From contig NC_080698.1 in NCBI RefSeq assembly GCF_030445035.2, positions 22,537,294-22,601,293 of the forward strand: DNA of 64,000 nucleotides. Reading direction: 5' to 3'. Positions 33,555 through 44,355 of this stretch are shown here, one piece after another; within the stretch, counting starts at the first letter, position 1, and each line of letters begins with the position of its first letter. The notes under the pieces were generated by a model that ran no database searches, had not been told where the DNA came from, and was given only the letters and a program-made list of their open reading frames with translations. The position numbers were made by a program, and so were the translations under genes. The DNA comes from Dasypus novemcinctus (Eukaryota; Chordata; Mammalia; Cingulata; Dasypodidae).

Positions 33555-34690
33555 ACACTTTTCCCCTCTTTTTAAAAACATGGTACAATTTGCCATTTCA
33601 ACCAATTTTACATGTACAATTCAGTGGCATTAATTAAATTCTCAATGTTGTGCAACGATCACAACTATTTCCAAAACGTTTTTTATCACACCAAACAGAA
33701 ACTCCGTATGCATTAAGCAATAACTCCTCATCCTCCCTGCCCTATCCCACCCCACCTCCAACCCCAGGTAACTTCTAATCGACTTTCTGTCTAAATAGTC
33801 CATGTAAGTGGAATCTTACAATACTTGTTTTTTGTGTCTGTCTTATTTCACTTAGTACAATGTTTTCAAGATTCATCCATGTTGTAGCATGTCTCAGAAC
33901 TTCATTCCTTTTTACAACAGCATAACATTCCATTGTAAGAATGTACCACATTTTCTTTATCCATTCATGTGTTGATGGACACTTGAGTTGTTTCTGCCTT
34001 TTGGCTATTTTGAAGAAAGTGTACAAGTATCTATTTGAGTCCCTTCTTTCAGTTCTTTTGGGTATATACCTAGGACTGAAAATGCCAGGTCATAAGGTAT
34101 TTCTATATTTAACTTTCTGAGGAACTGCCAAATTATTTTCCACCTAGCCTGCACCATTGTACATTCCCACTAGCAATGTATGAGGGTTCCAGTTTCTCTA
34201 CTCCTCATTAGCACTTGCTATTGTCTTTTTTTTTTTTTTTGAGGTACCAGGGGCTGACCAGGACCTCATAAGTAGAAAGCCAGCGTTCAATCATTGAGCC
34301 ACATCAGCTTCCCCAAGTGGGTTTTTTCACCTGTTTTATTGTTTTTGTTTTTGCAGGAGGCACCAGGAACTGAACCCAGGACCACCCATGTGGATAGCAG
34401 TTGCTCAGTTGCTTGAGCCACATCTGCTCCCTATCTTTTTGATTATAGTCATCCCAGTGGGTATGAAGTGGTATCTCATTATGCTTTTAATTTACATTTC
34501 CTTGATGACTAATGATATAGAGCATCTTTTCATGTACTTATTGGCCATTTGTATATCTTCTTTGGAGAAATGTCTTTTGAAGTTTTTTGTCCATTTTTTA
34601 AATTAAGTTGTTTTTCTTTTTGTGGTTGAGTTGTAGGTATTCTTTAAATATTCTAAATATTAATTCCTCAGACCACCTTTTGAAATGTGA
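33555..34690 (-). mobile_element. L1 3' portion, antisense
   Basis: Antisense ORF2 3' end and 3' UTR: 'acaattcagtggcattaatt', 'cataacattccattgtaagaatgtaccacat', 'gttgatggacacttgagttgtttctgcct' and 'cccagtgggtatgaagtggtatctcatt'. Two SINE heads sit inside at 34216-34431. The plus-strand window text is therefore the reverse complement of an L1 lying in minus orientation. Confidence 0.85.
34216..34431 (-). mobile_element. Two head-only SINE monomers, antisense, in L1
   Basis: 34216-34316 starts with a T run and contains 'gaggtaccaggggctgacc' and 'cattgagccacatcagcttcccc'. 34340-34431 contains 'aggcaccaggaactgaaccc' and 'gcttgagccacatctgctccc'. Each is roughly 90 bases and looks like the head-only form also seen at 10518. 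Confidence 0.75.
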
Positions 34691-34694
34691 TGCT

Positions 34695-35010
34695 CTACAG
34701 CTGTGCTGTCCAAAAGAATGATAATGTCAGTCATATATATAATTTATAATTTTCCATTAACCACCCTATAAAAAGAAACAGGAGAAATTAATTTTAATGT
34801 ATTTTATTTAACCCAGTATACCCAAAATATTTTCCATGTAATCAATATAAAAATTATTGATGAGATAGTTTTGTTATTTTTTAAAACTAAGTCTTTGAAA
34901 TCTGGTGTTCATTTTACATTTATAGCATATCTCAATTTATACCAGGCACATTTCAATTATTCTATAACCAAATGTGGCTGGTGGCTCCTGTATTGGGCAG
35001 TGCAGGTCTG
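34695..35010. mobile_element. DNA transposon with CTGTCCAA inverted ends
   Basis: The left end 'cagctgtgctgtccaaaaga' and the right end 'tattgggcagtgcag' are imperfect inverted repeats. Between them lies AT-rich non-coding sequence with 'aagtctttgaaatctggtgt' and 'caaatgtggctggtggctcctg'. This order is that of a common mammalian non-autonomous hAT-type family that I do not name with certainty. Confidence 0.7.
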
Positions 35011-35144
35011 GACACTCCAGCATGAATATAGGACAATCCAAATGCTACTGGTGAACTGAAAATAACTGTGCTTTTTAGTAGTGAAATCTCCTTGGGTGGG
35101 TCCAGGGAAGCCCTGGGGCATCATGAATTCTCAGCTGTAGAGCA

Positions 35145-35235
35145 GGGATTCTCAAAGTTTAATTATTCATCAGAATTCCCTGAGGACAGGGTTAAAATGC
35201 AGATTCTTGGGCTTCTTCCCCAGAGATTAAAAAAA
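35145..35235. mobile_element. MER5A-like fragment (first of a local cluster)
   Basis: 'gcagggattctcaaagtttaattattcatcagaattccctgaggacagggttaaaatgcagattcttgggc' matches the start of MER5A. Three more MER5-like pieces follow within 1.4 kb. Confidence 0.78.
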
Positions 35236-35364
35236 CTTTTTTATTATGAAAAAAAAAGTGACTCTGTACATGAATATAGGAAAAGTAGAATATTGAATCT
35301 CTACCCTTTTTCTAATGCTATTAATGAGTTTGTTGGAGAAACTGGGTTATTTATTCCTCATTTT

Positions 35365-35952
35365 AGTTAGCTAAAGGTTGCCAAGGCAATATACCAGAAA
35401 TAGGTTGGGTCTTACACTAGGGATTTATTACTTTATAAACTTATAGTTCCAAGGCTGAGAAAAATGTCCATATCAAGGCATCAGGCAAAGCTCTTGCCCA
35501 GAAGACATGGCTGCAAGCAATCCTGGACTATTATCATATGGCAGGGCACAATGGCTGCATCTGCTCTCTCCTTTCTCTTCCGGGTCTTGTTGCTCTCAGC
35601 TTCTGGCTGCCTCCAGCTTTCTCTCTGCTCCTATGGCTTTCTCTCTCCCAGGTTCCTGTATTTCAGCTTCTTGCTCCCAGGGCTTTCTCTCTCAGCTTCC
35701 ACGGGTTCCTCTCTGAAGTCCTGGCTCTTTTCTCTCTGCTGTCTCTCCATATTCATCACATTTATGAAGGACACCAGTAAGAGGATTAAGACTCAGGCTG
35801 GGTCACACCTTACCGAAGTAATCTAATCAAAGGCCCTTAACTGAAGTGACTTAATCAAAAGATCCAACCTACAATAGGTTCATACCCACAGGAATGGATT
35901 AATTTAAGAACACAATTTTCTGGGGTCCGCAAAAGCCTCAAACTACCACATC
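35365..35952 (-). mobile_element. MaLR-like LTR, antisense (third copy of the family at 19404)
   Basis: The start 'tagttagctaaaggttgccaaggcaatataccagaaat' and the end 'ttctggggtccgcaaaagcctcaaactaccaca' give TG...CA-like LTR ends in antisense. The core 'gtcacaccttaccgaagtaatctaatcaaaggcccttaactga' is shared with the two earlier copies. Overlapping Ser/Leu-rich open frames at 35464-35826 are spurious. Confidence 0.75.
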
Positions 35953-36084
35953 CTTCTTGATTTGGCTAATTGCTATCCCATGGTGTTGTTTTACTTCTTC
36001 TTCTATTCTCCTCATTTACTGTAAACTGGCATTTATGGCTAGAGAATTGATTAGATTCATAGTCCCAGAGAGTTCTAATTATAG

Positions 36085-36230
36085 CAGGGATTTTCAACCT
36101 AGCTCCATATTGGAAACATACGGGAAGTTTAAAAATAAATAAATAACTGAAGCCTGGGTCCCACCCTAAGCATCCTGGGCAGTCTTGTGTGCAGCCAGAG
36201 TTTAGCAGCATTGGATTAGACAAATTCTGG
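36085..36230. mobile_element. MER5-like fragment
   Basis: 'agcagggattttcaacctagctccatattgg', 'cctgggtcccaccctaagcatcctgggcag', 'gcagccagagtttagcagcattgg' follow the MER5 order loosely. Confidence 0.55.
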
Positions 36231-36324
36231 CTCAAAACAAAGCAAACACTGGTTCCATAAAGCCCTTCTACATCTCCTCATCATTCTTTCTTAAGCAGCC
36301 TTGAGAAGGAGCCCCAGAAACAGC

Positions 36325-36470
36325 TCCATGTCACCTGGGGAGCTTCAAAATATACCAATGTCCAGACTCCACCTCAGAAAGACTGAACCACTTGTTCTGG
36401 AGTGGACCCTGGTGTCTTTAGTTTTAGAGTTTCACCTGGTGATTCTCATCTTTAGTAAGGATTGAGATCT
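36325..36470. mobile_element. MER5-like fragment
   Basis: 'catgtcacctggggagcttcaaaatataccaatgtccagactccacc' and 'cacctggtgattctcatctttagtaaggattgagat' match MER5 start and end portions. Confidence 0.7.
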
Positions 36471-36474
36471 AGGA

Positions 36475-36625
36475 CAGTGCTTCTCATACTTTAATGAGCA
36501 TATGACTCATTACGGTATCGTGTTAAAATGCAGTGTCTGGGTGGGCCTCAGACTCTTCATTTCTAAGGAACTTGCAGGCAGTGCTGATGCTGCTGGTGCC
36601 ACAGTTTGAGTAGCAAGGGTGTAGA
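36475..36625. mobile_element. MER5A-like fragment
   Basis: 'agtgcttctcatactttaatgagcatatgactca', 'gttaaaatgcagtgtctgggtgggcc', 'catttctaaggaacttgcaggcagtgctgatgctgctggtgcc' and 'tttgagtagcaagg' are MER5A in order. Confidence 0.82.
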
Positions 36626-36659
36626 TGGGGTGGTATTCGCCATGAAGCTAGAAAGAACC

Positions 36660-36780
36660 ACGTATGAATTTTGCTTTTGTCACGTACTAGCTGTTTGGGT
36701 TTCAGGAAGTCATTTCACCTCTGCAAGCCTTTTTTCTCACCCACAAAATAAGGACCACAAAGCCCACTTTTAGTCCATCA
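36660..36780 (+). mobile_element. MIR-like fragment, sense
   Basis: 'gtcacgtactagctgtttgggtttcaggaagtcatttcacctctgcaagcc' then 'cacccacaaaataaggacc' parallels the sense MIR core. Confidence 0.7.
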
Positions 36781-36909
36781 CTTGCCACTGTTCAGTAAAT
36801 GGTGCCCTACTGTTGCCTGGTGAGAACGGCATAGAGGCCTAGCTGAATGCTGACCCTGAGGTCTCTTCCAGTGGTGCCAGATCATTAGTGGGGAAGTATG
36901 CTTGGGCAT

Positions 36910-37448
36910 TGTAGCAATTTGATATGGTTATGAATTCCAAAAATAGATACCGGCTTATGTTTGTAATCGAGTCTGTACCTGGGTCTGATTAGTTATGATT
37001 AGAGCTTTGATTGGGCCACATCATTAGGGCGTTGAGTCCCTGCCCCTTGGTGGATGGGGACTCACAGATAAAAGGCATGATGAAGGACAGAGTTGAGGGT
37101 TCTTCCTTTTGGAGTTTTGATGTTAGTGTCTGATGCTGAAGTCTTAAACTGGAGCCCCAGGGAAAGAGACAGAACCATTTGCCTAATAGTCTACACCTGA
37201 CCTTATAGAGAAACTAGAGGACCTGAGCCCAGAGAGAAGCAAGACTTGGGAAGAGAGGAACCCAGGAAGCCTGAACCCTGACAGATGTCGGCAGCCATCT
37301 TGCTTCATGTGGAAATAGACTTTGTTGAGGGAAGTAACTTATACATTATGGCCTGGTATCTGTAAGCTCCTACCCCAAATAAATGCCCTTTATAAAAGCT
37401 GGCAGGCTTCTGGTATTTTGCATCAGCCCCCTTCGGCTGACTAATACA
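36910..37448 (+). mobile_element. Solo LTR, sense, apparently complete (TG...CA)
   Basis: It starts tgtagcaatttgatatgg and ends tgactaataca, the TG...CA form of LTRs. A TATA-like gataaaaggc lies near 37068 and a polyadenylation signal aataaa at about 37379, giving a U3-R-U5-like layout in sense orientation. No internal retroviral sequence is present on either side, so it is a solo LTR. The end motif resembles the ERVL-MaLR group, but the body is a family I do not name. No clear 5-base duplication was seen. Confidence 0.72.
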
Positions 37449-39174
37449 GTCGTCTAGCAGACCCTTTGCTGAAAAGCATTTAAATAAGTATTCTCCACCA
37501 GCATCTGTACTCGTCTGCTGGGTGGCAGACTTACTGCTCAGCAAAGCCGAATTTGAGATTATCCATGCCGTGAGCTGTCTTTCCACTTCTTGTCCTCATT
37601 CCCTCTGATGGGCTTCCCTCCCCTTTGCTTCCCCCAGCACTCTGGATTAATCATCTTTATGTCGTCATAAATCACAGCCAGCACTACATGTTTCTGTGAT
37701 TATGTTGAAGTAAAGACCCTCTCTTCTCCCTCTACTGTCTGCCAGGCTTGCCCCATCTGCATCTCAGCAGGTTCTCCATGCCCTGAGTTTCATTGCCAAG
37801 AACGCACATCAAGAGGAGTGTATCTATCCTGAAGTTTAGAAAAGAATCCCTACTGTAAACTTACAAGCTATAGGTTTGGAGCCTCTATTTTTAGCCATAT
37901 GGACCAATTTGGAAGTTATCATTTGACTCCGTAAACTAAACCAAAACTACCTTTTTCTCATTAAAAAATCATTTATATTTATTCTGTTTTTTGAAGTTGA
38001 CAGACAAAAACGTTTGCTGTGGCTTCCTGCCTTCACAAATCTGCCTTCCAGCATTATGCTGCGTGTTAACAGGTCACAGTAGAAACTGATTAACACCATT
38101 AACAGTTTTCCAGTTCAACAGCCCTCTTCAATCTGAATTACTTTTAATATTTGTCTGTTTCTCCCCACACGCTCCTCATTCAGGCACCTGACTCAATATC
38201 AATTTCAAGTTCCCATTATGTCTTCTGAGGGGATCAAATAAATTAAAAGACTTTCATTTGTTTCCCAGTAGAGACGTCCTTATGCTAAGAAAAGTGACAG
38301 AAAACGTGTTTTTTATTCAGGTTAGAGGGGGAGAAAAGTTGTAGCCTCTCCATTTCAGTGTTTTAAAAGCAAACTATTTGTTAACCAATTCAATAAGCAA
38401 TTATTGCGCACTTGTTAAAAACATCACACTGAGTGCTGGGGAGGGGAACTAAAGAGATGAAAATAATGTTAAGTACAAAGTCGCTGTCCTGAAGGACCTG
38501 GCGACCTAGAAAGGGAGAGAGATCTACGTACATGAGTACCTATAATATGAACATAATGTGAAAGATTTTCTCAAAGACTTCCCAGGGCCAGTGATTTTCC
38601 TTTTATATTCGGTCCATATTGCAAATATTATCCATTGGGTTGTAATTATTTGTTTAATGTCTATCTCCTTGGGAGAGCTGGAAGGAAACCTTCTCTCAAC
38701 ATCCCTAGGGTCTAAGCAGGGTCTTGTGTACAAAAGGCACTTGATGACAAAGAGGGAGGAGGAGGAGAAGGAAGAGAGAAAGAGGGTCTGGGAGGGATTT
38801 TGCCTTAAGACTGAGAAATGGTGTCTAAGCCCAGCTTCAAAACCTGGAAAAAATAACATTGGGTAAAAGTGAGGCAGAAGACATTCGAGGTTTAAGAAAT
38901 AGGAGGAGAGGACCGGCCGGGCTAATTTGAAAAAAAAAAATCCCTATGTTTGCAGTTCCTACTAAATCCAAGAGACAGAATGAGATATTTTAGGAGGGAG
39001 GTTAAGAAGCAGATACCTCAGTGGTGGAAATGCCAATGACTGAGCTGGAAAGAGTCCTGGTGGCAGAGCCACCGCCTTTGTATGTTAACCCACACCCACC
39101 TTTCCTTGTATGGATGGAGCCCTAATTACGTGCAGCGTCTTTTCCAGGTTCTGGGGACCCAGTGGCGAACAACC
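37449..39174. other. Mostly unique; L2-like fragment at 38385-38525 (antisense)
   Basis: The L2-like part reads 'caattcaataagcaattattgcgcacttgtt...actgagtgctggggaggggaac...gtcgctgtcctgaaggacc'. Otherwise no repeat or gene is recognised. An open frame at 38558-38866 overlaps a purine-rich gaggaggag run and is unsupported. Confidence 0.5.
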
Positions 39175-39390
39175 GGGATAAGGGATCAGCTATGAGCCAA
39201 GGAACACTAAGACTTGCCAGCAACCATGGCAATCTAGAAGGAGGCAGGGACGGCGCCTTCGCTCAAGCCTTCGAGGAAGCGTGGCCCTGCTGACACCTTG
39301 GTTTCAGCCTTTGAGCCTACAGAACCGTTAGGCCATAAATTACTGTTGTTTTAAGGTACTTTGTTACAGCAGCCCTAGGATAACTCATAT
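39175..39390 (+). mobile_element. MLT1-like LTR 3' portion, sense
   Basis: 'gagccaaggaacactaagacttgccagcaacc', 'ctgctgacaccttggtttcagcctttgagcctacagaacc', 'attactgttgttttaaggtactttgttacagcagccctaggataactcata' match the 3' end of MLT1-type LTRs. The upstream half is missing or too diverged. Confidence 0.8.
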
Positions 39391-40219
39391 ACCCAAAATG
39401 TCAGTAGTGCTGAGGCTGAGCAGACCTGAGCTAGGGGGACGGGCAATTGCCAAGACCCACAAGTGGACGTTGGCCCTTCAGTCTAAGGAGCAGGCAGGAC
39501 ACTGATGTGGAGGGAACTTTCTAGGCCTGGGGAGAGTAGAAGGTAATGAGGGAGAGAGGCAGGTGACGACCATATCGTTTGGGGACCTTGCTGGCTGTGA
39601 CACCTAAATTGTGGCAATTTAGAACAACTAACCTAAAGATTATAGCTGCTACAAATTATGATTTTCGATGGGAAAAAAATAGTATTTCCTTTAATAACCT
39701 CAAAACCAGGCAGTGCTATGGTTGCTATTCCTAGCTCTCTGATAATAAACAGCAAAAAATGATTGCAGTACACTTTTCTTCTGAGGGCTTAAAGAAAAAA
39801 CTTCTAAAAATTGGCTCCTTCCTTCTGTAGATGAACAAATTTCCTGCAGCGAAGAGGGACCCAGAAAATGGAATCTTGTTTAACTTTGTTTAATCTAATT
39901 CTCCAGTTTTGTCATATATCTTTATGGCTCTTTCGCCCACCCAAATTGCTAATGTGGAAAAAAAGACACCTTCATTACTGAGAACTTAGACATGATGGAT
40001 GATGATGTAATGATTGATTTGCAGTTGTTGGAAAACTGAGATGCACAGGCTAAAACCTCAATAGAGAAAAGCAAGATTGAACTGGGATGTGGCTATTACC
40101 GTGGCTGTAGAGATATATGAAATAATATACCTTTAGGGGCTTTTGACATATACACAAATGTATAGTTTTTATAAACATATTGATAAAGACTTTGTTAATC
40201 ACTTGCTTTATCACTCAGG
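39391..40219. other. No gene seen
   Basis: Unique-looking sequence. Confidence 0.4.
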
Positions 40220-40340
40220 CATGCAACTAGTAATATTGAGCATCTACTTCATGGAAGAAAATGTGTATGCTGTTGGAAGCTAAAAAGAAAAATAAGATAG
40301 GGTCCTTGGTTTCAAAGAATTTATGGTTTCTAAAATCACA
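40220..40340 (-). mobile_element. L2-like fragment, antisense
   Basis: 'aatattgagcatctacttcatggaagaaaatgtgtatgctgttggaag' then 'gatagggtccttggtttcaaagaatttatggtttct' parallels antisense L2 (tattgagcacctactatgtgccagg...gtccctgccctcatggagcttaca). Confidence 0.65.
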
Positions 40341-41054
40341 TAGTCAGTAAAGTACAATGTCATTCAGAATTAAAGAAATCCAGATAGAAACTAGAGATAT
40401 CTGAGGTTTCTGCCTATCCAGCATATAGCCTCGGTGTTTTAGTAACAGCAGCTTGGTTTTTCTTTGGGAAACTACCTCTCCCTCACTCTCAGTTCATGTG
40501 GATAGGATTGGGGGGGAGGAGGGGTTGGCATATGACCCAGGCCCGGCCAACCAGCGTGTTCTGCTGCATTCAGCTCACAATAAGGTGGCTCAAAGGAAAG
40601 GCAATGCAGAAATAAAGGTAGAGACACAAAAGGGGAGACAAACCTGGGACCAGGGGACTCCCAGCTTCTGGAACTGAGAGCCTCAACCCTAGATTTCCCA
40701 TCGCATTTATTGGGAAACTACTAAGCAGCTGTTTGCTATCTGAACTGCAACATCATTTACAATAATAGGGAACAACTGCAACATCTAACAACTGCAACAT
40801 TTAACAGGTGTAACATTTACAATAACAAACAGGTAAGCCAGTTTCCCACAACAATATTCCATTCCTCTGGCTGCAGGGATTGACTTAAGAATGGACACAG
40901 ATCCAACAGTCTGTGTCTGATGAGAGTCCCATCCAAGAGGGGGCCTGGGCTGAGGATAAACTCAGCCCATAATAAAAGAATCGGAGAGGCTGAGTCTTGC
41001 TGACATTATCTACACCCCTTTATCCTGCCGTTCCTGAAGCCAATCTTCCCTGCA
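40341..41054. other. No gene; possible old repeat at 40440-40690
   Basis: A 'gcatatgacccaggcccggccaacca' segment resembles part of an old LTR family but cannot be named. A small local repetition of 'caacatctaacaactgcaacatttaaca' occurs near 40770-40815. An open frame at 40453-40677 is unsupported. Confidence 0.4.
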
Positions 41055-42125
41055 CCACTAAAGTCCCATTTTAAACATTATTTTAAAAATATGTACAGTA
41101 AAGTTGGCTTATTTTTGGTGTACAGTTTTATAAGTTTTAGCACACACATAGATTCATGTAATCACCAACACAATCAAGAAACAAAATGGTTCCATCACTC
41201 CAAAAACTCCCTCATGCTGTCCCTGGCAAAGAAGATTTGTTCTCCATCCCTAAAGTATTAGGTCTTTCAGAATGTCATATAAATGGAATCATACAAATGT
41301 AACTTTTCGAGACTGTTGTTTTTTTTTCACTCAGCAGAATGCCTTTGAAATTCATCAAGTTGCCTGTATCAAATTTCCATTTCATTGCTGAGTAGCATTT
41401 CATTGTAGAGATATACCACCATTGGTTTATCAGTTTTCCTACTGTAGGATATTTGTGTTGTTCCCAATTTTGGATGATTATAAATAGAGCTGCTATAAAT
41501 ATGCACATGCAGGTTTTTCGAGAACAAAGGTTTTCATTTCCTTTGGGTACATACCTAAGAGTGAGATTGTCAGGTTGGATAAGTGTTTAATTTTGTAAAA
41601 AGTTGCCAAATTGTTTTCCAGAGTGGCTATACCATTTCATATTCCCATCAGCAATGCATATTCATTCTAGTTGTTACATGTCCTAGTCAGCACTTGGTAA
41701 TGTCAGGTTTTGTTTTGTTTATTTGTTTTGTTAAGCCATTCTATTAGGTGCCTAGAGATAACTCATTGCGATTTTAATTTGTATTTCCAAATGGCTTATG
41801 AGGCTGAACCTCTTTGTGCTTATTTGTCTTCAGTATGTACTTCTTGGTGAAATGTCCATATCTTTTGCCCATTTTTGTTTGTTTCCTTACTGTTTAGTTT
41901 TGAGAGTTCTTTATATATTCTAGATACAAATATTTTGTTGTACTTGTGATTTGCAAATATTTTCTCCCAGTTTGTAGCTTGTTTTTTTAATGCTAGCAAT
42001 GTCTTTTGCAAAGCAGAAGTTTTATATTTAATCAAGTCATAATCATTGATTTTTATTCTTTTAAGGATTGTGCTTTTAGTGTCACGTTTAAGATTCTTTA
42101 ACTCAAGGTCACACATTTTCTCCTA
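41055..42125 (-). mobile_element. L1 3' portion, antisense (block 1)
   Basis: Antisense L1 3' UTR and ORF2 end: 'gttgcctgtatcaaatttcc', 'gctgagtagcatttcattgtagagatatacc', 'ttttcctactgtaggatatttgtgttgttccc', 'cctttgggtacatacctaagagtgagattg'. On the minus strand a frame at 42116-41820 encodes the 'NWEKIFANHKYNK' type segment of ORF2, with disruptions. Confidence 0.87.
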
Positions 42126-43061
42126 TGTCTTGTAAAATTTTTTCATTAAAAAATTTATTGAAGTGTATCATTCACACATAAACATACATAAGCAATAAGT
42201 GTACAGCAAAAATTGTGAACTTACAAAACAAACACACTTAATGTCATACATGGCTCCCATACTTCACCCCACCACCAATACCTTGCATTGCTGTGAAACA
42301 TTTGTAACAAATTATGAAAGAGGATTGTCAAAATATTATCATCAACTATAGTCCATATCTTACATTTGGTGTATTTTTTCCCAACACACCTTATTATTTT
42401 TGTTGTTGTTGATAAACCATATAATTTATCTAAAATGTACAATCAATGGCATTTGGTATAATCACTTAGTTGCACATTCATCACTTCAATCAATATTAGA
42501 GCACTTTCATTACTGCAAAAAAAGAAAAGAAACACAACAAAAAACAAACCACTATCAGACTCATATGTTAGCGCTAATTACAAATCCTATTATATGCTTT
42601 CACCATTTCTATTATATTTAGTTCATAATAACAAAATCATACAATATTTGTCCTTTGGTGCCTGGCTTGCTTCACTCAACATAATGACCTCCAGATTCAT
42701 CCACGTTGTCATATGCTTCACGACTTCATTTGTTCTTACAGCTGAGTAATATTCTATAATGTGTATATACCACAGTTTATCCATTTGTCAGTTAATGGAC
42801 ACCTGAGTTGTTTCTATCTTTTGGCAATTGTGGATAATGTCACTATGAACATTGGTGTGCAGATGTCTGTCCGCGTCACTGCTCTCAGTTCTTCTGGGTA
42901 TATACCTAATAGCAGTATTGACAGGTCATACGGTAGATCTATATCTAACTTCCTTAGGAATCTCCAACAGACTTCCACAGTGGCTGTACCATTCTACATT
43001 CCCACGAAGAGTGAATAAGTGTTCCTATCTCTTTACATCCTCTCTAACACTTGTAGTTCTG

Positions 43062-43485
43062 GTTTTTGTTTTTTTTTTTTAAAGATTTATTTATTTATTT
43101 ATTTCCCCTCCCCCCCCACCCTGGTTGTCTGTTCTCTATGTCTATTTGCTGTATCTTCTTCTTTGTCCGCTTCTGTTGTTGTCAGCGGCACGGGTATCTG
43201 TGTTTCTTTTTGTTGCGTCATCTTGTTATGTCAGCTCTCCGTGTGTGGGCGCCATTCCTGGGCAGCCTGCACTTTCTTTCACACTGGGTGGCTCTACTTA
43301 TGGGCGCACTCCTTGCACTTGGGGCTCCCCTACACAGGGGACACCCCTGCGTGGCAGGGCACTCCTTGCGCGCATCAGCACTGTGCATGGGTGAGCTCCA
43401 CACGGGTTGAGGAGGCCCAGGGTTTGATCCGCGGACCTCGCATGTGGTAGACGGACACCCTAACCACTGGGCCAAGTCCACCGCC
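43062..43485 (-). mobile_element. DAS-III-type SINE, antisense, in L1
   Basis: A tail complement (tttaaagatttatttatttatttatttcc) is at the left and the head complement (aaccactgggccaagtcca) at the right. Flanking tgtagttctg at 43052-43061 and 43486-43495 is the TSD in the host L1. Long open frames on both strands (e.g. 43019-43450) are translations of this SINE. It is the last DAS SINE I see in the window. Confidence 0.92.
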
Positions 43486-44341
43486 TGTAGTTCTGTTTTG
43501 TTAATAGTGGTCATTCTAGTAGGAGTGAAATGGTATCTCATTGTAGTTTTGATTTGCATTTCCCTAAAAGCCAGTGATGTATCAATAGAGATGATTATGT
43601 GGGTTTTTTCCCTTCGATTTGTTAATGTGGTATAGTACGCTAATTTATTTTCTTATTTTGAACCACATTTGCAAACTAGGAATAAAAATCATTTGATTGT
43701 GATATATAATTGTTTTTACATGGTGTTGAATTTGATTTGCAAGTATTTCATTGAGAATTTTGCATCTATGTTCATTAGAAAGATCAGTCTGTAATTTTAT
43801 TTTCTTGTAGTGTCTTCCTCTGGCTTTGGTATTAGAGTGATGTTGGTTTCATACAATGCATTGGGTAATTTTCCCTCCTTTCCAATTTTTTGGAAGAGTT
43901 TAAACAGGATTTGTGTTAATTCTTCCCCAAATACTTGGTAGAATTCACCGGTGAAGCCATTTGCTCCTGGCTTTTTCTCTTGGAAGATTTTTGATAACTG
44001 ATTCAATCTCTTAACTTTTCATTGGTTTGTTGAGTTTCTTTATTTCTTGTAGAGTAAATGTAAGTTGTTTGTGCATTTCTAGAAATTTGTTCATTTCATC
44101 TATATTGTGTAATTTATTGGAAAACAAGTTTCCTAATATTCTCATGGTCCTTTTTATTTCTGTGGGGTCTGTCATAATGTCTCCCCTTTCATTCTTGATT
44201 TTATTTGTATCTTCTCTCTTTTTTTCTTTGATAGTCTTGCTAAGGGTTTGTTGATTTTTTTTTTAAATATTCTCAAAGAACCAGCTTTTGGTGGTGTTGA
44301 TTTCCTTTATTGTTTTTTGTTCTCAATTACATTTATTTCTG

Positions 44342-44355
44342 CCCCCCCCCCCCCC
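44342..44355. repeat. Poly-C run (14 C)
   Basis: A homopolymer within the antisense L1, i.e. poly-G on the L1 sense strand. Prone to length error in sequencing. Confidence 0.9.

Noticed and set aside
43019-43450. 143-codon frame with hydrophobic, membrane-like translation; similar frames at 1631-2003, 2164-2487, 8424-8979 and 12729-13206
   Set aside because: All are translations of the same DAS-III SINE in antisense (recurrent 'MSICC..LLCPLLLLS' type peptides). The recurrence is due to the repeat, not to a gene family.
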